Assembly (NCBI RefSeq): GCF_015712165.1
Contig: NZ_JADPZX010000001.1
Coordinates: forward strand, 558,001-622,000
Length of the DNA stretch: 64,000 nucleotides
Source of the DNA: Streptomyces spinoverrucosus
GTDB taxonomy: Bacteria; Actinomycetota; Actinomycetes; Streptomycetales; Streptomycetaceae
Direction of reading: 5' to 3'
The notes under the pieces are model-generated. The model did no database searches and was not told where the DNA came from. It was given only the letters and a program-made list of their open reading frames with translations. Position 1 is the stretch's first letter, and each line of letters begins with the position of its first letter. This document shows, piece by piece, positions 8,852 to 16,782 of the stretch. Made by a program: the position numbers and the translations under genes.

Positions 8852-8887
8852 GGATACCTCACTCGTGCTTCATCCCCAGGAGTTCCC

Positions 8888-9448
8888 ATGTCCGTACGCA
8901 TCCTCGCGCTCGTCGGCAGCCTCCGCGCCGGTTCGCACAACCGTCAGCTCGCCGAGGCCGCCGTCAAGCTCGCGCCCGAGGGCGTCGACGTCCAGCTGTT
9001 CGAGGGCCTGGCCGAGGTCGCCTTCTACAACGAGGACATCGACGTCGAGGGCAGCGTCCCGGCCGCCGCCACCCGCCTGCGCGAGGCCGCCGCCTCCGCC
9101 GACGCCCTGCTGCTGTTCACGCCCGAGTACAACGGCACCATCCCGGCCGTGCTGAAGAACGCCATCGACTGGCTGTCCCGCCCGTACGGCGCCGGCGCGC
9201 TCACCGGCAAGCCGGTCGCCGTGGTCGGTACCGCCTTCGGCCAGTACGGCGGCGTCTGGGCGCAGGACGAGACCCGCAAGGCGCTCGGCATCGCCGGCGC
9301 CAAGGTGCTGGAGGAGGTCAAGCTCTCCATCCCGGGCTCGATGACCCGTTTCGCCGCGACCCACCCGGCCGACGACGCCGAGGTCGCCGCGCAGCTCACG
9401 GAGGTCGTGGCGCGCGTGCACGGGCAGGCTTCCGCGCAGGCCGCCTGA
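8888..9448 (+). CDS. NADPH-dependent FMN reductase / quinone reductase
   Basis: This 186-residue flavodoxin-like reductase is of the NADPH-dependent FMN reductase family (azoreductase/quinone reductase-like). The phosphate-binding loop is GSLRAGSHN (10-18), and the family signature PEYNGTIPAVLKNAIDW spans 79-95. A Gly-rich GTAFGQYGG segment contributes to the flavin pocket. It probably reduces quinones, azo compounds or flavins in the cytoplasm. CAGGAG lies six bases before the ATG. Position opposite a TetR gene with shared operators suggests induction by a toxic or electrophilic compound. Confidence 0.93.
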   Translation: MSVRILALVGSLRAGSHNRQLAEAAVKLAPEGVDVQLFEGLAEVAFYNEDIDVEGSVPAAATRLREAAASADALLLFTPEYNGTIPAVLKNAIDWLSRPYGAGALTGKPVAVVGTAFGQYGGVWAQDETRKALGIAGAKVLEEVKLSIPGSMTRFAATHPADDAEVAAQLTEVVARVHGQASAQAA

Positions 9449-9466
9449 TCGCGGGCCCCTGGACCC

Positions 9467-9507
9467 GGCCGGCTCCGACCCGACATGAGCGGGGGTCGGA
9501 GCCGGCC
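9467..9507. terminator. 15-bp perfect stem bidirectional terminator
   Basis: The arms 9467-9481 (GGCCGGCTCCGACCC) and 9493-9507 are exact complements around an 11-nt loop. The hairpin sits between the converging FMN reductase and EACC1 genes. Confidence 0.85.
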
Positions 9508-9564
9508 GACTGCGTCCGGGCGCCGGGCTCCCCTGCTTGACGCCGATGAAGCCCACCGCGATGG

Positions 9565-9957
9565 TCACGTCCCCACCGTGGAGTGGCGGCGGAGGAACCG
9601 GTCGAACGCCTCCGTCACCTGCTGGTCCGTCGCCTCGGAGATCTCCAGCACGTCGTCCTCCAGCGTCAGGCGCAGCGACGGACGCCTGCCGTGGCACCGG
9701 CGCCGCCAGTCGCGGACGACGTTCAACACCTGACTCAGCCCGGTGGCGGCACCGCCCAGGTTCACCAGCAGGGCACCGATCAGGGCGATCTCTCCGGCCC
9801 GCGCGCCGGGCGGCACCGTCGGGCCGGCGACGGCCGTCACATCGTCCACATCGAGCTGGAGCTGGAGCAGTTCCTCGCGCAGATATCCGGTGAGTTTCGC
9901 GATGTGCTCGGCTTGTGCCCCCTCCTCGGAGAGGAGGATCTGCAACTGAGTTTCCAC
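9565..9957 (-). CDS. Effector-associated constant component EACC1-like protein
   Basis: This protein of about 130 residues starts at GTG (VETQLQILLSEEGAQ), with AAAGGGG eight bases upstream. It matches my recollection of EACC1, the constant small partner of caspase- or trypsin-type effectors in actinobacterial NTP-dependent conflict systems. Landmarks are an N-terminal LTGYLREELLQLQLDVDDV segment, a central hydrophobic helix (EIALIGALLVNLGGAATG), a basic DWRRRCHGRRPSLRLTLEDDVLEI strand pair and the end TEAFDRFLRRHS. The stop codon overlaps a downstream GTG (GTGA), as if a translationally coupled effector gene once followed. However, only about 100 bp, including a terminator, separates it from the opposing FMN reductase gene, so no effector is present. 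The molecular function of EACC1 is not established. Confidence 0.75.
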   Translation of the reverse strand: METQLQILLSEEGAQAEHIAKLTGYLREELLQLQLDVDDVTAVAGPTVPPGARAGEIALIGALLVNLGGAATGLSQVLNVVRDWRRRCHGRRPSLRLTLEDDVLEISEATDQQVTEAFDRFLRRHSTVGT

Positions 9958-10300
9958 CGGGAGCCCCTTTGTTCGTGCTCGTCGGGGCGGCACGGAGTTC
10001 GCAGGTCAGTGGCTCCGCGTCATGAGTCCAGTCTCTGCCGTGCGGCCTGTGGTGGCAAACCAGTCCGCCCGCTGCCGCTGCCTCGTGGAGCGAGCCGGCA
10101 CGACCACGCACGCGGCGCCGGAGGCGAGTGCGCCCTCGTACCGCGCCCAACCACCCCAGCCCCGGCCGCTGTTGCGACCGGACCTCAGTGATCGGCGTGC
10201 GCGAGTCCACCCTGCGCTTCGGCCGGGACCTGGCGCGGCGGCGGTTTCGGGCGCACGGTGGGGAGTGGCGGGGAAACACCGTCGTACGGAAGTGATCACG
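9958..10300. other. Intergenic 343 bp between EACC1 and DUF1876 genes
   Basis: The genes on either side diverge, so both promoters should lie here. I see ribosome sites at each end (AAAGGGG for EACC1, ACGGAAG for the DUF1876 gene). I see no convincing palindromic operator, no RNA gene and no coding sequence with a ribosome site. Confidence 0.5.
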
Positions 10301-10558
10301 ATGGAAGCCAAGCAGTGGACCGTGCGGATCTACATCACCGAGGACGGTGACGACACGCGCGCGCGTGCCGTGCTCAGCACCGGCGAGACATCGACCGTCA
10401 TCGGCAAGGGCGTGGCCCGGCGCAACCCGATCGACCGGCCCGTTCCCGAGATCGGCGACGAACTCGCCGCCAGCCGCGCCCTGGAGGACCTCGCCGTCCG
10501 GCTGCACGACGTGGCCGCCGACGACATCATCGAGCTGGCCGGGCCGGTCCTGAGGTGA
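10301..10558 (+). CDS. DUF1876 domain-containing small protein
   Basis: This 85-residue protein begins MEAKQWTVRIYITEDGDDTRARAVL and contains the DUF1876 hallmark GKGVARRNPIDRPVPEIGDELAASRAL near residues 36-62. The family is a small alpha-beta fold (dsRBD-like in structure) found in actinobacteria, often beside universal stress proteins and in hypoxia/stress regulons; its biochemical role is unknown. The start follows ACGGAAG with good spacing. It converges with a tandem universal stress protein gene across a shared hairpin terminator. Confidence 0.88.
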   Translation: MEAKQWTVRIYITEDGDDTRARAVLSTGETSTVIGKGVARRNPIDRPVPEIGDELAASRALEDLAVRLHDVAADDIIELAGPVLR

Positions 10559-10566
10559 CGGCGTGG

Positions 10567-10595
10567 GTGACCGGCCCGGTGTGCGGGCCGGTCAC
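10567..10595. terminator. Shared 12-bp hairpin between DUF1876 and USP genes
   Basis: The arms GTGACCGGCCCG (10567-10578) and CGGGCCGGTCAC (10584-10595) are exact complements around a 5-nt loop. The right arm overlaps the stop codon of the reverse-strand USP gene. Confidence 0.8.
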
Positions 10596-11467
10596 ACGCG
10601 TTGCGGTACGACCGCCACCGGGCAGGCGGCGTGGTGCAGCAGGGTGTGGTTCACCCGGCCCAGCTGCAGTCCGAAGTGGCCGGACCTGCGCCGCGCGCCG
10701 ACGATGACGAGGTCGGAGGCGGCCGAGCGGTGCACGAGCACCTTGCGGGCCGGGCCCTCGACGGTCGTACGGCTCACCCGCACGGCCGGGTGGTCGGCCG
10801 TCACGTCGGCCAGCAGCGCGTCGAGCACGGCCGAGGCCTGCTCTTCGTGCTGCCGCTCCGGCTCCTGGGCCGACGTCGAATGGTCGATGGCCTCGTACGC
10901 GGGGCGGCGCCAGGTGCGTACGACGTCCAGGATGCATCTGCGGGCCTCGGCCTCGCGGAAGGCGAACCGCACGGCCTCGCCGCACGTCTCGGGCTCGCCC
11001 GCGCCGAGAAGGATCCGCCCGTGGGTGCCGGCCAGGCCGACCCGGTCGCCCCGGACCACGATGACCGGGCAGCCGGCGCGGGCCGCGACGGTGAGGCCGA
11101 CGGAGCCGAGCAGCAGCCCTCTCAGCTCACCGCGCCCGCGTGAGCCGGTGACCAGGGCGGACGCGTGACGGCCGGCCTCCAGGAGGGCGGACACCGCGTC
11201 CGCGGGGATCACGTCGGAGGTCATCTTCACGTCGGGGTTGCGCGTGCGGGCGCGCTCGGCGGCAGAGCCGACGATGTGCTCCGCCAGCACCTGCTCCGCG
11301 GGGCGTTCGAGGCTTGTCTCCGGGACGACGCCCTCGTAGCGCTCCCACAGGCAGGCGTAGACCAGCCGCAGCGGCAGACCGTGCCGGGCGGCCTCGTCCA
11401 CGGCCCAGTCGACCGCATCGAGACTCCCGTTCGATCCGTCGACGCCCACGACCAGGGGCAGCTCCAT
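10592..11467 (-). CDS. Tandem-domain universal stress protein
   Basis: This protein of about 290 residues has two UspA domains. Domain 1 starts VVGVDGSNGSLDAVDWA and ends with the ATP-binding loop GSRGRGELRGLLLGSVG followed by GCPVIVV. Domain 2 starts at HGRILLGAGEPETCGEAVRFA and ends with GARRRSGHFGLQLGRVNHTLL and CPVAVVP. The G-2x-G-9x-G-(S/T) loop is intact in domain 1. In domain 2 the second and third glycines are replaced or shifted, so nucleotide binding there is doubtful. The ATG at 11467 follows GGTGGGGAC; a GTG at 11476 is possible. Such proteins accumulate under hypoxia and stress in actinobacteria, which matches the DUF1876 and phosphoketolase neighbours. Confidence 0.9.
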   Translation of the reverse strand: MELPLVVGVDGSNGSLDAVDWAVDEAARHGLPLRLVYACLWERYEGVVPETSLERPAEQVLAEHIVGSAAERARTRNPDVKMTSDVIPADAVSALLEAGRHASALVTGSRGRGELRGLLLGSVGLTVAARAGCPVIVVRGDRVGLAGTHGRILLGAGEPETCGEAVRFAFREAEARRCILDVVRTWRRPAYEAIDHSTSAQEPERQHEEQASAVLDALLADVTADHPAVRVSRTTVEGPARKVLVHRSAASDLVIVGARRRSGHFGLQLGRVNHTLLHHAACPVAVVPQRV

Positions 11468-12105
11468 CGTCCCCACCGCCTTTCATCGGGCAGTCGTCCG
11501 GCCCCACTGTTACTGTCGCATCCCTCGATCTCGGCAGGTAGTGCGCTTCATCCCGAGTTGGGGCATTCGCCCCCTGGGCCCGCCATGCCCGGCTCGTCGA
11601 ACTCGGCAACACCGCCGGAATGGCAGCCACTTGGGCCGACCGGCCCGGCCCGGTCTCCGGAACGGCCCATGCCGGGGATCGGGTTGAGGTGTGGGCCCGT
11701 GGGCCCGTGGGAAGGGTCCGACGTACCCGGTGATCGGGGTCGCTCGGTGCATGACCGAGCCGCCGGTCGCGGACAAGGCTTGCGTACGCGGAGCGCGGAC
11801 CGGCGGACCGCGGCGTACGACCGAGGAGGCGATCATGAAGCGGATCCAGCAGGAAAAGCGCCCCCGGCCTCCGCGCCGCCCGGCGGCCCTCGACCTACGG
11901 ACGCCTTCGGGGCGCCCGCTGCCCTACTGAGGGCCCGATCGGTGCCGAACGACCCTGGCGCCCGCGCCGTCCGCGTGGTGTGCTGTATGTGGCGGGAAGG
12001 ACTTGAGAAAGACGCGGGGAAGCGGCCCTCACCGCGCACCGCGCAATCAGGATCCGCGAGAAGTGGATGTCCTTCCCGTCCCTCATGCCCGGTCAACCGG
12101 AGTCC
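11468..12105. other. Intergenic region of 638 bp upstream of the USP gene
   Basis: This stretch contains the USP promoter area, a short direct repeat (GTGGGCCC twice, 11691-11706), and one weak small-gene candidate listed separately. I see no RNA gene and no clear terminator for the phosphoketolase gene that ends at 12106. Confidence 0.5.
11835..11930 (+). CDS. Possible 31-residue basic peptide
   Basis: An ATG follows the strong ribosome site GAGGAGGCGATC and opens a frame encoding MKRIQQEKRPRPPRRPAALD and 11 more residues, ending in TGA. The product would be very basic and proline-rich. The same frame also opens at 11751 (MTEPPVADKACVRG). The ribosome site is the main support; codon bias is weak evidence in so short an ORF. 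No family is recognised. Confidence 0.3.
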   Translation: MKRIQQEKRPRPPRRPAALDLRTPSGRPLPY

Positions 12106-14490
12106 TCAGCCGTCCCAGGACCAGTCGGCGACCTCGGGCAGGTCGGTGCCGTGGGCGCGGATGAAGTCGTGGTGCCGCAGGCGGGCGTCCTCCATGCGCT
12201 GGCGTACGGCCGCGGCGCGCACCGCGAGGCCGGGGACGCGGTCGATGACGTCCATGACCAGGCGATAGCGGTCGAGGTCGTTGCGGACCACCATGTCGAA
12301 CGGTGTGGTCGTGGTGCCGATCTCCTTGTAGCCCCGCACGTGCATGTTCTTGTGACCGGTACGCCGGTAGGCCAGGCGGTGGATCAGCCAGGGGTAGCCG
12401 TGGTAGGCGAAGATCACGGGCTTGTCCTGGGTGAAGAGGCCGTCGTACTCGAAGTCGGTCATCCCGTGCGGGTGTTCCTCGCTCGGCAGCAGGCGCGCGA
12501 TGTCGACGACGTTCACGACGCGGACGGCGAGCCGGGGCAGCTGGGCGCGCAGCAGCCGGGCGGCGGCCAGCACCTCCTGGGTGGGGACGTCGCCCGCGCA
12601 GGCCAGCACGACGTCCGGCTCCCGGGTGTCGTCCTCGGTGCCGGCCCAGTCCCAGATGCCGGCCCCGCGGGCGCAGTGCACCCGGGCCTGGTCCATCGAC
12701 AGCCAGTCGAAGCAGGGCTGCTTGCCCGCGACGATCACGTTCACGTAGTCCCGGCTGCGCAGCGCGTGGTCGGCCACGGAGAGCAGCGTGTTGGCGTCCG
12801 GCGGCAGGTAGACCCGTACGACCTCGGGGCTCTTGTTGAGGATGTGGTCGACGAAGCCGGGGTCCTGGTGGGAGAAACCGTTGTGGTCCTGGCGCCACAC
12901 ATGGGAGGTGAGGAGGTAGTTGAGGGAGGCGATGGGGGCGCGCCAGGGCAGTCGGCGGGTCACGCGCAGCCACTTGATGTGCTGGTTGACCATCGAGTCG
13001 ACGATGTGCACGAAGGCCTCGTAGCAGGAGAACAGCCCGTGCCGGCCGGTCAGAAGATAGCCCTCCAGCCAGCCCTGGCAGGCGTGTTCCGACAGGATCT
13101 CCATCACCCGGCCGTGCCGGTCGAGATGTTCGTCCACGTCCAGGGTTCCGGCCTGCCAGGCCTTGCCGCTGGCGGCGTAGACGGCGTCCAGTCGGTTCGA
13201 GGCGGTCTCGTCGGGTCCGACGAGACGGAAGTCGCGCCGGTCGGCGGTGTCCCGCATGACGTGTTCGAGCAACTCGCCCAGCACGCGGGTCGGTTCGTGC
13301 AGGGTGGCACCGGGCTTGTCGACGGGGACGGCGTACCGCTCCAGCGGCGGCAGTGGCAGCTCGCGCAGCAGCAGGCCGCCGTTGGCGTGTGGGGTGGCGC
13401 CGAGCCTGCGCGCGCCCGACGGGACGCGGGCGAGGACCTGAGGCCGGGGCCTGCCCTGTTCGTCGAAGAGTTCCTCGGGCCGGTACGAGCGCAGCCACGC
13501 CTGAAGCTCACGCAGGTGCTCGGGGTTGTCGCGTACGCCGGCCAGCGGCACCTGGTGCGACCGCCAGGTGCCCTCGACCGGCAGGCCGTCGACCTCCGCC
13601 GGGCCGGTCCAGCCCTTCGGCGTGCGGAGCACGATCACGGGCCAGCGGGGGCGCTCGGTGGCGCCGTCGTCGCGGGCGGCGCGCTGGATGGCGGCGATGC
13701 GGTCCAGCGCGGCGTCCATGGCGCCCGCCATGGCCCGGTGTACGGCGGCCGGGTCGTCGCCGGTGACGTGGATCGGGTCGTGGCCGTAGCCCCGGAGCAG
13801 CTCGTCGAGTTCGGCCTCGGGCAGGCGGGCGAGCACCGTGGGGTTGGCGATCTTGTAACCGTTGAGGTGGAGGATCGGCAGGACGGCACCGTCGTGGACG
13901 GGATCGAGGAACTTGTTGGAGTGCCAGGACGTCGCCAGCGGCCCGGTCTCCGCCTCGCCGTCACCGACGACACAGGCCACCAGGAGGTCGGGGTTATCCA
14001 GGGCGGCACCGTAGGCGTGCGCCAGGGAGTAGCCCAGCTCGCCGCCCTCGTGGATGGAGCCCGGAGTCTCGGGGGCGACGTGGCTGGGCACGCCACCGGG
14101 GAACGAGAACTGCCGGAACAGCCGGGCCATCCCCGCCGCGTCCCGCGTGATGTCCGGGTAGGTCTCGGTGTACGACCCCTCCAGCCAGCTGTTGGCGAGG
14201 ACGGCGGGCCCGCCGTGCCCGGGCCCCCAGACGCACAGCGCGTCGAGACCGCGGGCCTTGATCACCCGGTTGAGGTGGGTGTGCACGAGGTTCAGGCCCG
14301 GGGAGGTGCCCCAGTGGCCCAGGAGGCGGGGTTTGATGTGCTCCGGTCGCAGGGGCTCGGTGAGCAGCGGGTTGGCCAGGAGGTAGATCTGGCCGACGGA
14401 GAGATAGTTCGCGGCGCGCCAGTGGGCGTCCAGGGCGTGGAGTTCGTCGTCGGTGAGCTCGGCGGGAGCCGGTCGCGTGTCGACGGACAT
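12106..14490 (-). CDS. Phosphoketolase (xylulose-5-P/fructose-6-P)
   Basis: This 794-residue thiamine-diphosphate enzyme splits xylulose 5-phosphate (and possibly fructose 6-phosphate) with phosphate to acetyl phosphate plus a sugar phosphate. The sequence opens with the family N-terminus ([35 protein letters not shown]). The TPP/Mg motif GDGEAETG lies at 176-183 and is completed by Asn210 in [43 protein letters not shown] and [20 protein letters not shown] are further hallmarks. The length matches the family. The start at 14490 is set by GGAAGGACACCCC. Universal stress and DUF1876 genes lie downstream, suggesting a low-oxygen or stress carbon bypass. The divergent amidase is probably unrelated. 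Confidence 0.96.
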   Translation of the reverse strand: MSVDTRPAPAELTDDELHALDAHWRAANYLSVGQIYLLANPLLTEPLRPEHIKPRLLGHWGTSPGLNLVHTHLNRVIKARGLDALCVWGPGHGGPAVLANSWLEGSYTETYPDITRDAAGMARLFRQFSFPGGVPSHVAPETPGSIHEGGELGYSLAHAYGAALDNPDLLVACVVGDGEAETGPLATSWHSNKFLDPVHDGAVLPILHLNGYKIANPTVLARLPEAELDELLRGYGHDPIHVTGDDPAAVHRAMAGAMDAALDRIAAIQRAARDDGATERPRWPVIVLRTPKGWTGPAEVDGLPVEGTWRSHQVPLAGVRDNPEHLRELQAWLRSYRPEELFDEQGRPRPQVLARVPSGARRLGATPHANGGLLLRELPLPPLERYAVPVDKPGATLHEPTRVLGELLEHVMRDTADRRDFRLVGPDETASNRLDAVYAASGKAWQAGTLDVDEHLDRHGRVMEILSEHACQGWLEGYLLTGRHGLFSCYEAFVHIVDSMVNQHIKWLRVTRRLPWRAPIASLNYLLTSHVWRQDHNGFSHQDPGFVDHILNKSPEVVRVYLPPDANTLLSVADHALRSRDYVNVIVAGKQPCFDWLSMDQARVHCARGAGIWDWAGTEDDTREPDVVLACAGDVPTQEVLAAARLLRAQLPRLAVRVVNVVDIARLLPSEEHPHGMTDFEYDGLFTQDKPVIFAYHGYPWLIHRLAYRRTGHKNMHVRGYKEIGTTTTPFDMVVRNDLDRYRLVMDVIDRVPGLAVRAAAVRQRMEDARLRHHDFIRAHGTDLPEVADWSWDG

Positions 14491-14635
14491 GGGGTGTCCT
14501 TCCGGTCGGGCGGAGGCACGGGGCTCAGGTGGGTGCCCGTGGGGTGCATTTCCACACTCCTCCACACTCCGCCCGGCGGCCGGGTGGCCCGGCAGGGCCG
14601 ACTGTGCGGCTCTCCTCGGACCTTGAGGTTCGAGA

Positions 14636-14654
14636 TACCGAACAGAGTTCGGTA
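14636..14654. promoter_or_regulatory. Inverted repeat TACCGAA-N5-TTCGGTA
   Basis: A perfect 7-5-7 dyad lies in the 364-bp divergent region between phosphoketolase and amidase. Its half-site TACCG recurs in a second dyad 176 bp away, so both may be bound by the same TetR-like repressor. Confidence 0.55.
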
Positions 14655-14816
14655 AGTCGGCCGGAAGGTAGTCAGAAAGTAGGTGTGGGGTCGCAGGGCG
14701 TCAATGCTTCGCGCACCATGGAGTGAGGCCTGTGGGAAAGCTGTGGCTCATGAGGCGTACCGCCGCACGTAACCGGCTTTCTCTCCAAGCCCGTTCCGCC
14801 GAAGCCCTCCTGACGT

Positions 14817-14828
14817 TACCGTTCGGTA
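14817..14828. promoter_or_regulatory. Inverted repeat TACCGTTCGGTA
   Basis: This perfect 12-bp palindrome ends 26 bp before the amidase start codon, overlapping the expected promoter or leader. TACCG-N2-CGGTA sites are common TetR-family operators, but no tetR gene adjoins it. Confidence 0.6.
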
Positions 14829-14854
14829 GACCACACGCTCCGGAGGTGTCCCGC

Positions 14855-16279
14855 ATGACGCTCGACCCTTCCGCCGGCCTGGCGGAGACCGCCCGTGCGC
14901 TCGCCGACGGCGAGGTGACCTCGCGTGCCCTCGTCGAGGCGGCCCTGGCCCGGATCGAGGCGACGCAGGGCACGCTGAACGCCTTCAGGATCGTCCGGGC
15001 CGAGGCGGCACTCGCCGAGGCCGAGGCCGCCGACCGGGACCTGGCCGCAGGGTCACGCCGCCCACTGCTGGGTGTGCCCGTCGCCGTCAAGGACGACATG
15101 GACGTGGCCGGCGAGCCGACCGCGTTCGGCTGCCCGGGTACGTTCGCGCCGGTCGCCGAGGACGGTGAGGCGGTACGGCGGCTGCGCGCGGCCGGCGCGG
15201 TGATCGTCGGCAAGACCAACACCTGCGAACTCGGGCAGTGGCCGTTCACCGAGGGGCCGGCGTTCGGCGCGACCCGCAATCCGTGGAACACCGAGCACAC
15301 GCCGGGCGGTTCGTCCGGTGGCTCGGCGGCGGCGGTCGCCGCGGGTCTGGTGCCGGCCGCGCTCGGCTCGGACGGCGCCGGTTCGGTGCGCATCCCGGCG
15401 TCCTGGACCCATCTGATCGGCATCAAGCCGCAGCGCGGGCGCATCTCGACCTGGCCGCGCGGCGAGTCGTTCCAGGGCATCACGGTCAACGGCACCCTGG
15501 CCCGCACGGTCGCGGACGCGGCGCTGCTGCTGGACTCCGCCAGCGGCAACCACGACCTGGACCCGCACTGCCCGCCCAGGCTCGACATCTCCGAGGCGGT
15601 GGGCCGTGACCCCGGCCGGCTGCGCATCGCCCTCGCGCTGAAGCCGCCGTTCACCGCGCTGCCCGCCCGGCTGCACCCGGAGATCCGGGCCCGGGTCGTC
15701 GAACTCGCCGAGAAACTGGCCGCGTTGGGCCACACCGTCGAGGAGGCCGACCCGCCCTACGGCCAGATCGGGCTGACGTTCGTCCCGCGCGCCACGGTCG
15801 GTGTCGCCGAGCGGGTCCGCGACGCCCCCGACCCCGCCCTGCTCGACCCGCGCACCCGGGACGCCGCTCGGCTGGGCCGGCTGCTCGGCGGGGCACCACT
15901 GCGGGCGGCACGGCGTGCGGAGGCGGCCCTGCACCGCCGTATCGGCGCGTTCTTCACGTCGTACGACGTGATCCTCGCGCCCACCACGGCCGCTCCCCCG
16001 CCCCGGATCGGGGCCATGCTGCGGCTCGGCGGGCTGGCCACCGACCGCGCGATGATCGCCGCCTGCCCCTACGCCTGGCCGTGGAACGTGCTGGGCTGGC
16101 CCGGCGTCAACGTCCCCGCCGGCTTCGTCGCCGGTGGCCTCCCGGTCGGCGCGCAGCTCCTCGGCCCCGCGCACAGCGAACCGCTGCTCGTCTCGCTCGC
16201 CGCGCAGTTGGAGGCGGACCTGCGCTGGCACGAGCTGCGTCCGCCGGAGCCGGTCGCCTCGGAGTCGCCTGCGGCGTAG
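14855..16279 (+). CDS. Amidase (amidase signature family)
   Basis: This 474-residue hydrolase has the Ser-cisSer-Lys triad: Lys79 in VAVKDDMDV, cis-Ser in the Gly/Ser loop GGSSGGS (around 151-157) and nucleophile Ser177 in GSDGAGSVRIPAS. The usual GGS of the last motif reads AGS here. It hydrolyses an amide to acid plus ammonia; the substrate cannot be told. It is not GatA because gatB/gatC are absent and the sequence differs after the core. The start at 14855 is set by GGAGGTG. A TACCG dyad precedes it. Two in-frame upstream ATGs at 14723 and 14750 are rejected because they overlap the dyad and promoter area. Confidence 0.92.
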   Translation: MTLDPSAGLAETARALADGEVTSRALVEAALARIEATQGTLNAFRIVRAEAALAEAEAADRDLAAGSRRPLLGVPVAVKDDMDVAGEPTAFGCPGTFAPVAEDGEAVRRLRAAGAVIVGKTNTCELGQWPFTEGPAFGATRNPWNTEHTPGGSSGGSAAAVAAGLVPAALGSDGAGSVRIPASWTHLIGIKPQRGRISTWPRGESFQGITVNGTLARTVADAALLLDSASGNHDLDPHCPPRLDISEAVGRDPGRLRIALALKPPFTALPARLHPEIRARVVELAEKLAALGHTVEEADPPYGQIGLTFVPRATVGVAERVRDAPDPALLDPRTRDAARLGRLLGGAPLRAARRAEAALHRRIGAFFTSYDVILAPTTAAPPPRIGAMLRLGGLATDRAMIAACPYAWPWNVLGWPGVNVPAGFVAGGLPVGAQLLGPAHSEPLLVSLAAQLEADLRWHELRPPEPVASESPAA

Positions 16280-16335
16280 GGCTGTTCGCCTGCCCGCCCG
16301 TCTGCCTCCTCCGGCCGCCCGTTACCGTGACCCCC

Positions 16336-16782
16336 GTGACTGCCTTCACGGATGGATACGTCCCCGGCCGCTTCGGCCCCACCGCGACCACCGAGGCCGA
16401 CCCGCGCGAGGGCGGCCGGGTGCGCACCGAGTACTCGCCCGCGCACGACGGCGACCCGGACCCCGGGGAGATCGTGTGGACGTGGGTGCCGTACGAGGAG
16501 AACGACGGGCGGGGCAAGGACCGTCCGGTGCTGGTGGTGGCCCGGGAGGCGGCGGGCACGTTCCTCGCCGTGCAGCTGTCCAGCAAGGGGCACGACGGGG
16601 ACCGGGATTGGGTGCCGATCGGGAGCGGGCCGTGGGACCGGTCGGGGCGGGACTCCTGGGTGGACGTGGACCGGGTGCTGCGGCTGCACGAGGAGGGCAT
16701 GCGGCGGGAGGCGTGCGCCCTGGACCGGATGCGCTTCAACCTGGTCCGGCACCGGCTGCGGGAGCGCTACGGCTGGAGCTGA
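16336..16782 (+). CDS. MazF/PemK-like toxin-family protein
   Basis: This protein of about 148 residues has the PemK/MazF (CcdB-like) barrel signature: GEIVWTWVPYEENDGRGKDRPVLVV, where GEIVW and KDRPVLVV are the two hallmark strands, followed by VQLSSKGHDGDRDWVPIGSG. MazF relatives are sequence-specific endoribonucleases. No antitoxin gene is adjacent on either side, so it may be a solitary domesticated member. Two in-frame GTG codons (16327, 16336) are possible starts; neither has a ribosome site, suggesting a leaderless transcript. Its last 16 bases overlap the 3' end of the converging PARG gene. Confidence 0.82.
   Translation: MTAFTDGYVPGRFGPTATTEADPREGGRVRTEYSPAHDGDPDPGEIVWTWVPYEENDGRGKDRPVLVVAREAAGTFLAVQLSSKGHDGDRDWVPIGSGPWDRSGRDSWVDVDRVLRLHEEGMRREACALDRMRFNLVRHRLRERYGWS

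Noticed and set aside
9495..9568. Short frame beginning GTGACCATC after the EACC1 gene (VTIAVGFIGVKQG)
   Set aside because: It continues as unlikely sequence through a terminator and antisense to the FMN reductase; too short to call a remnant effector with confidence, so only mentioned in the orphan EACC1 finding.
14626..14640. GGTTCGA-like sequences (also near 59811) as tRNA T-arms
   Set aside because: No acceptor, D or anticodon stems can be folded around them.
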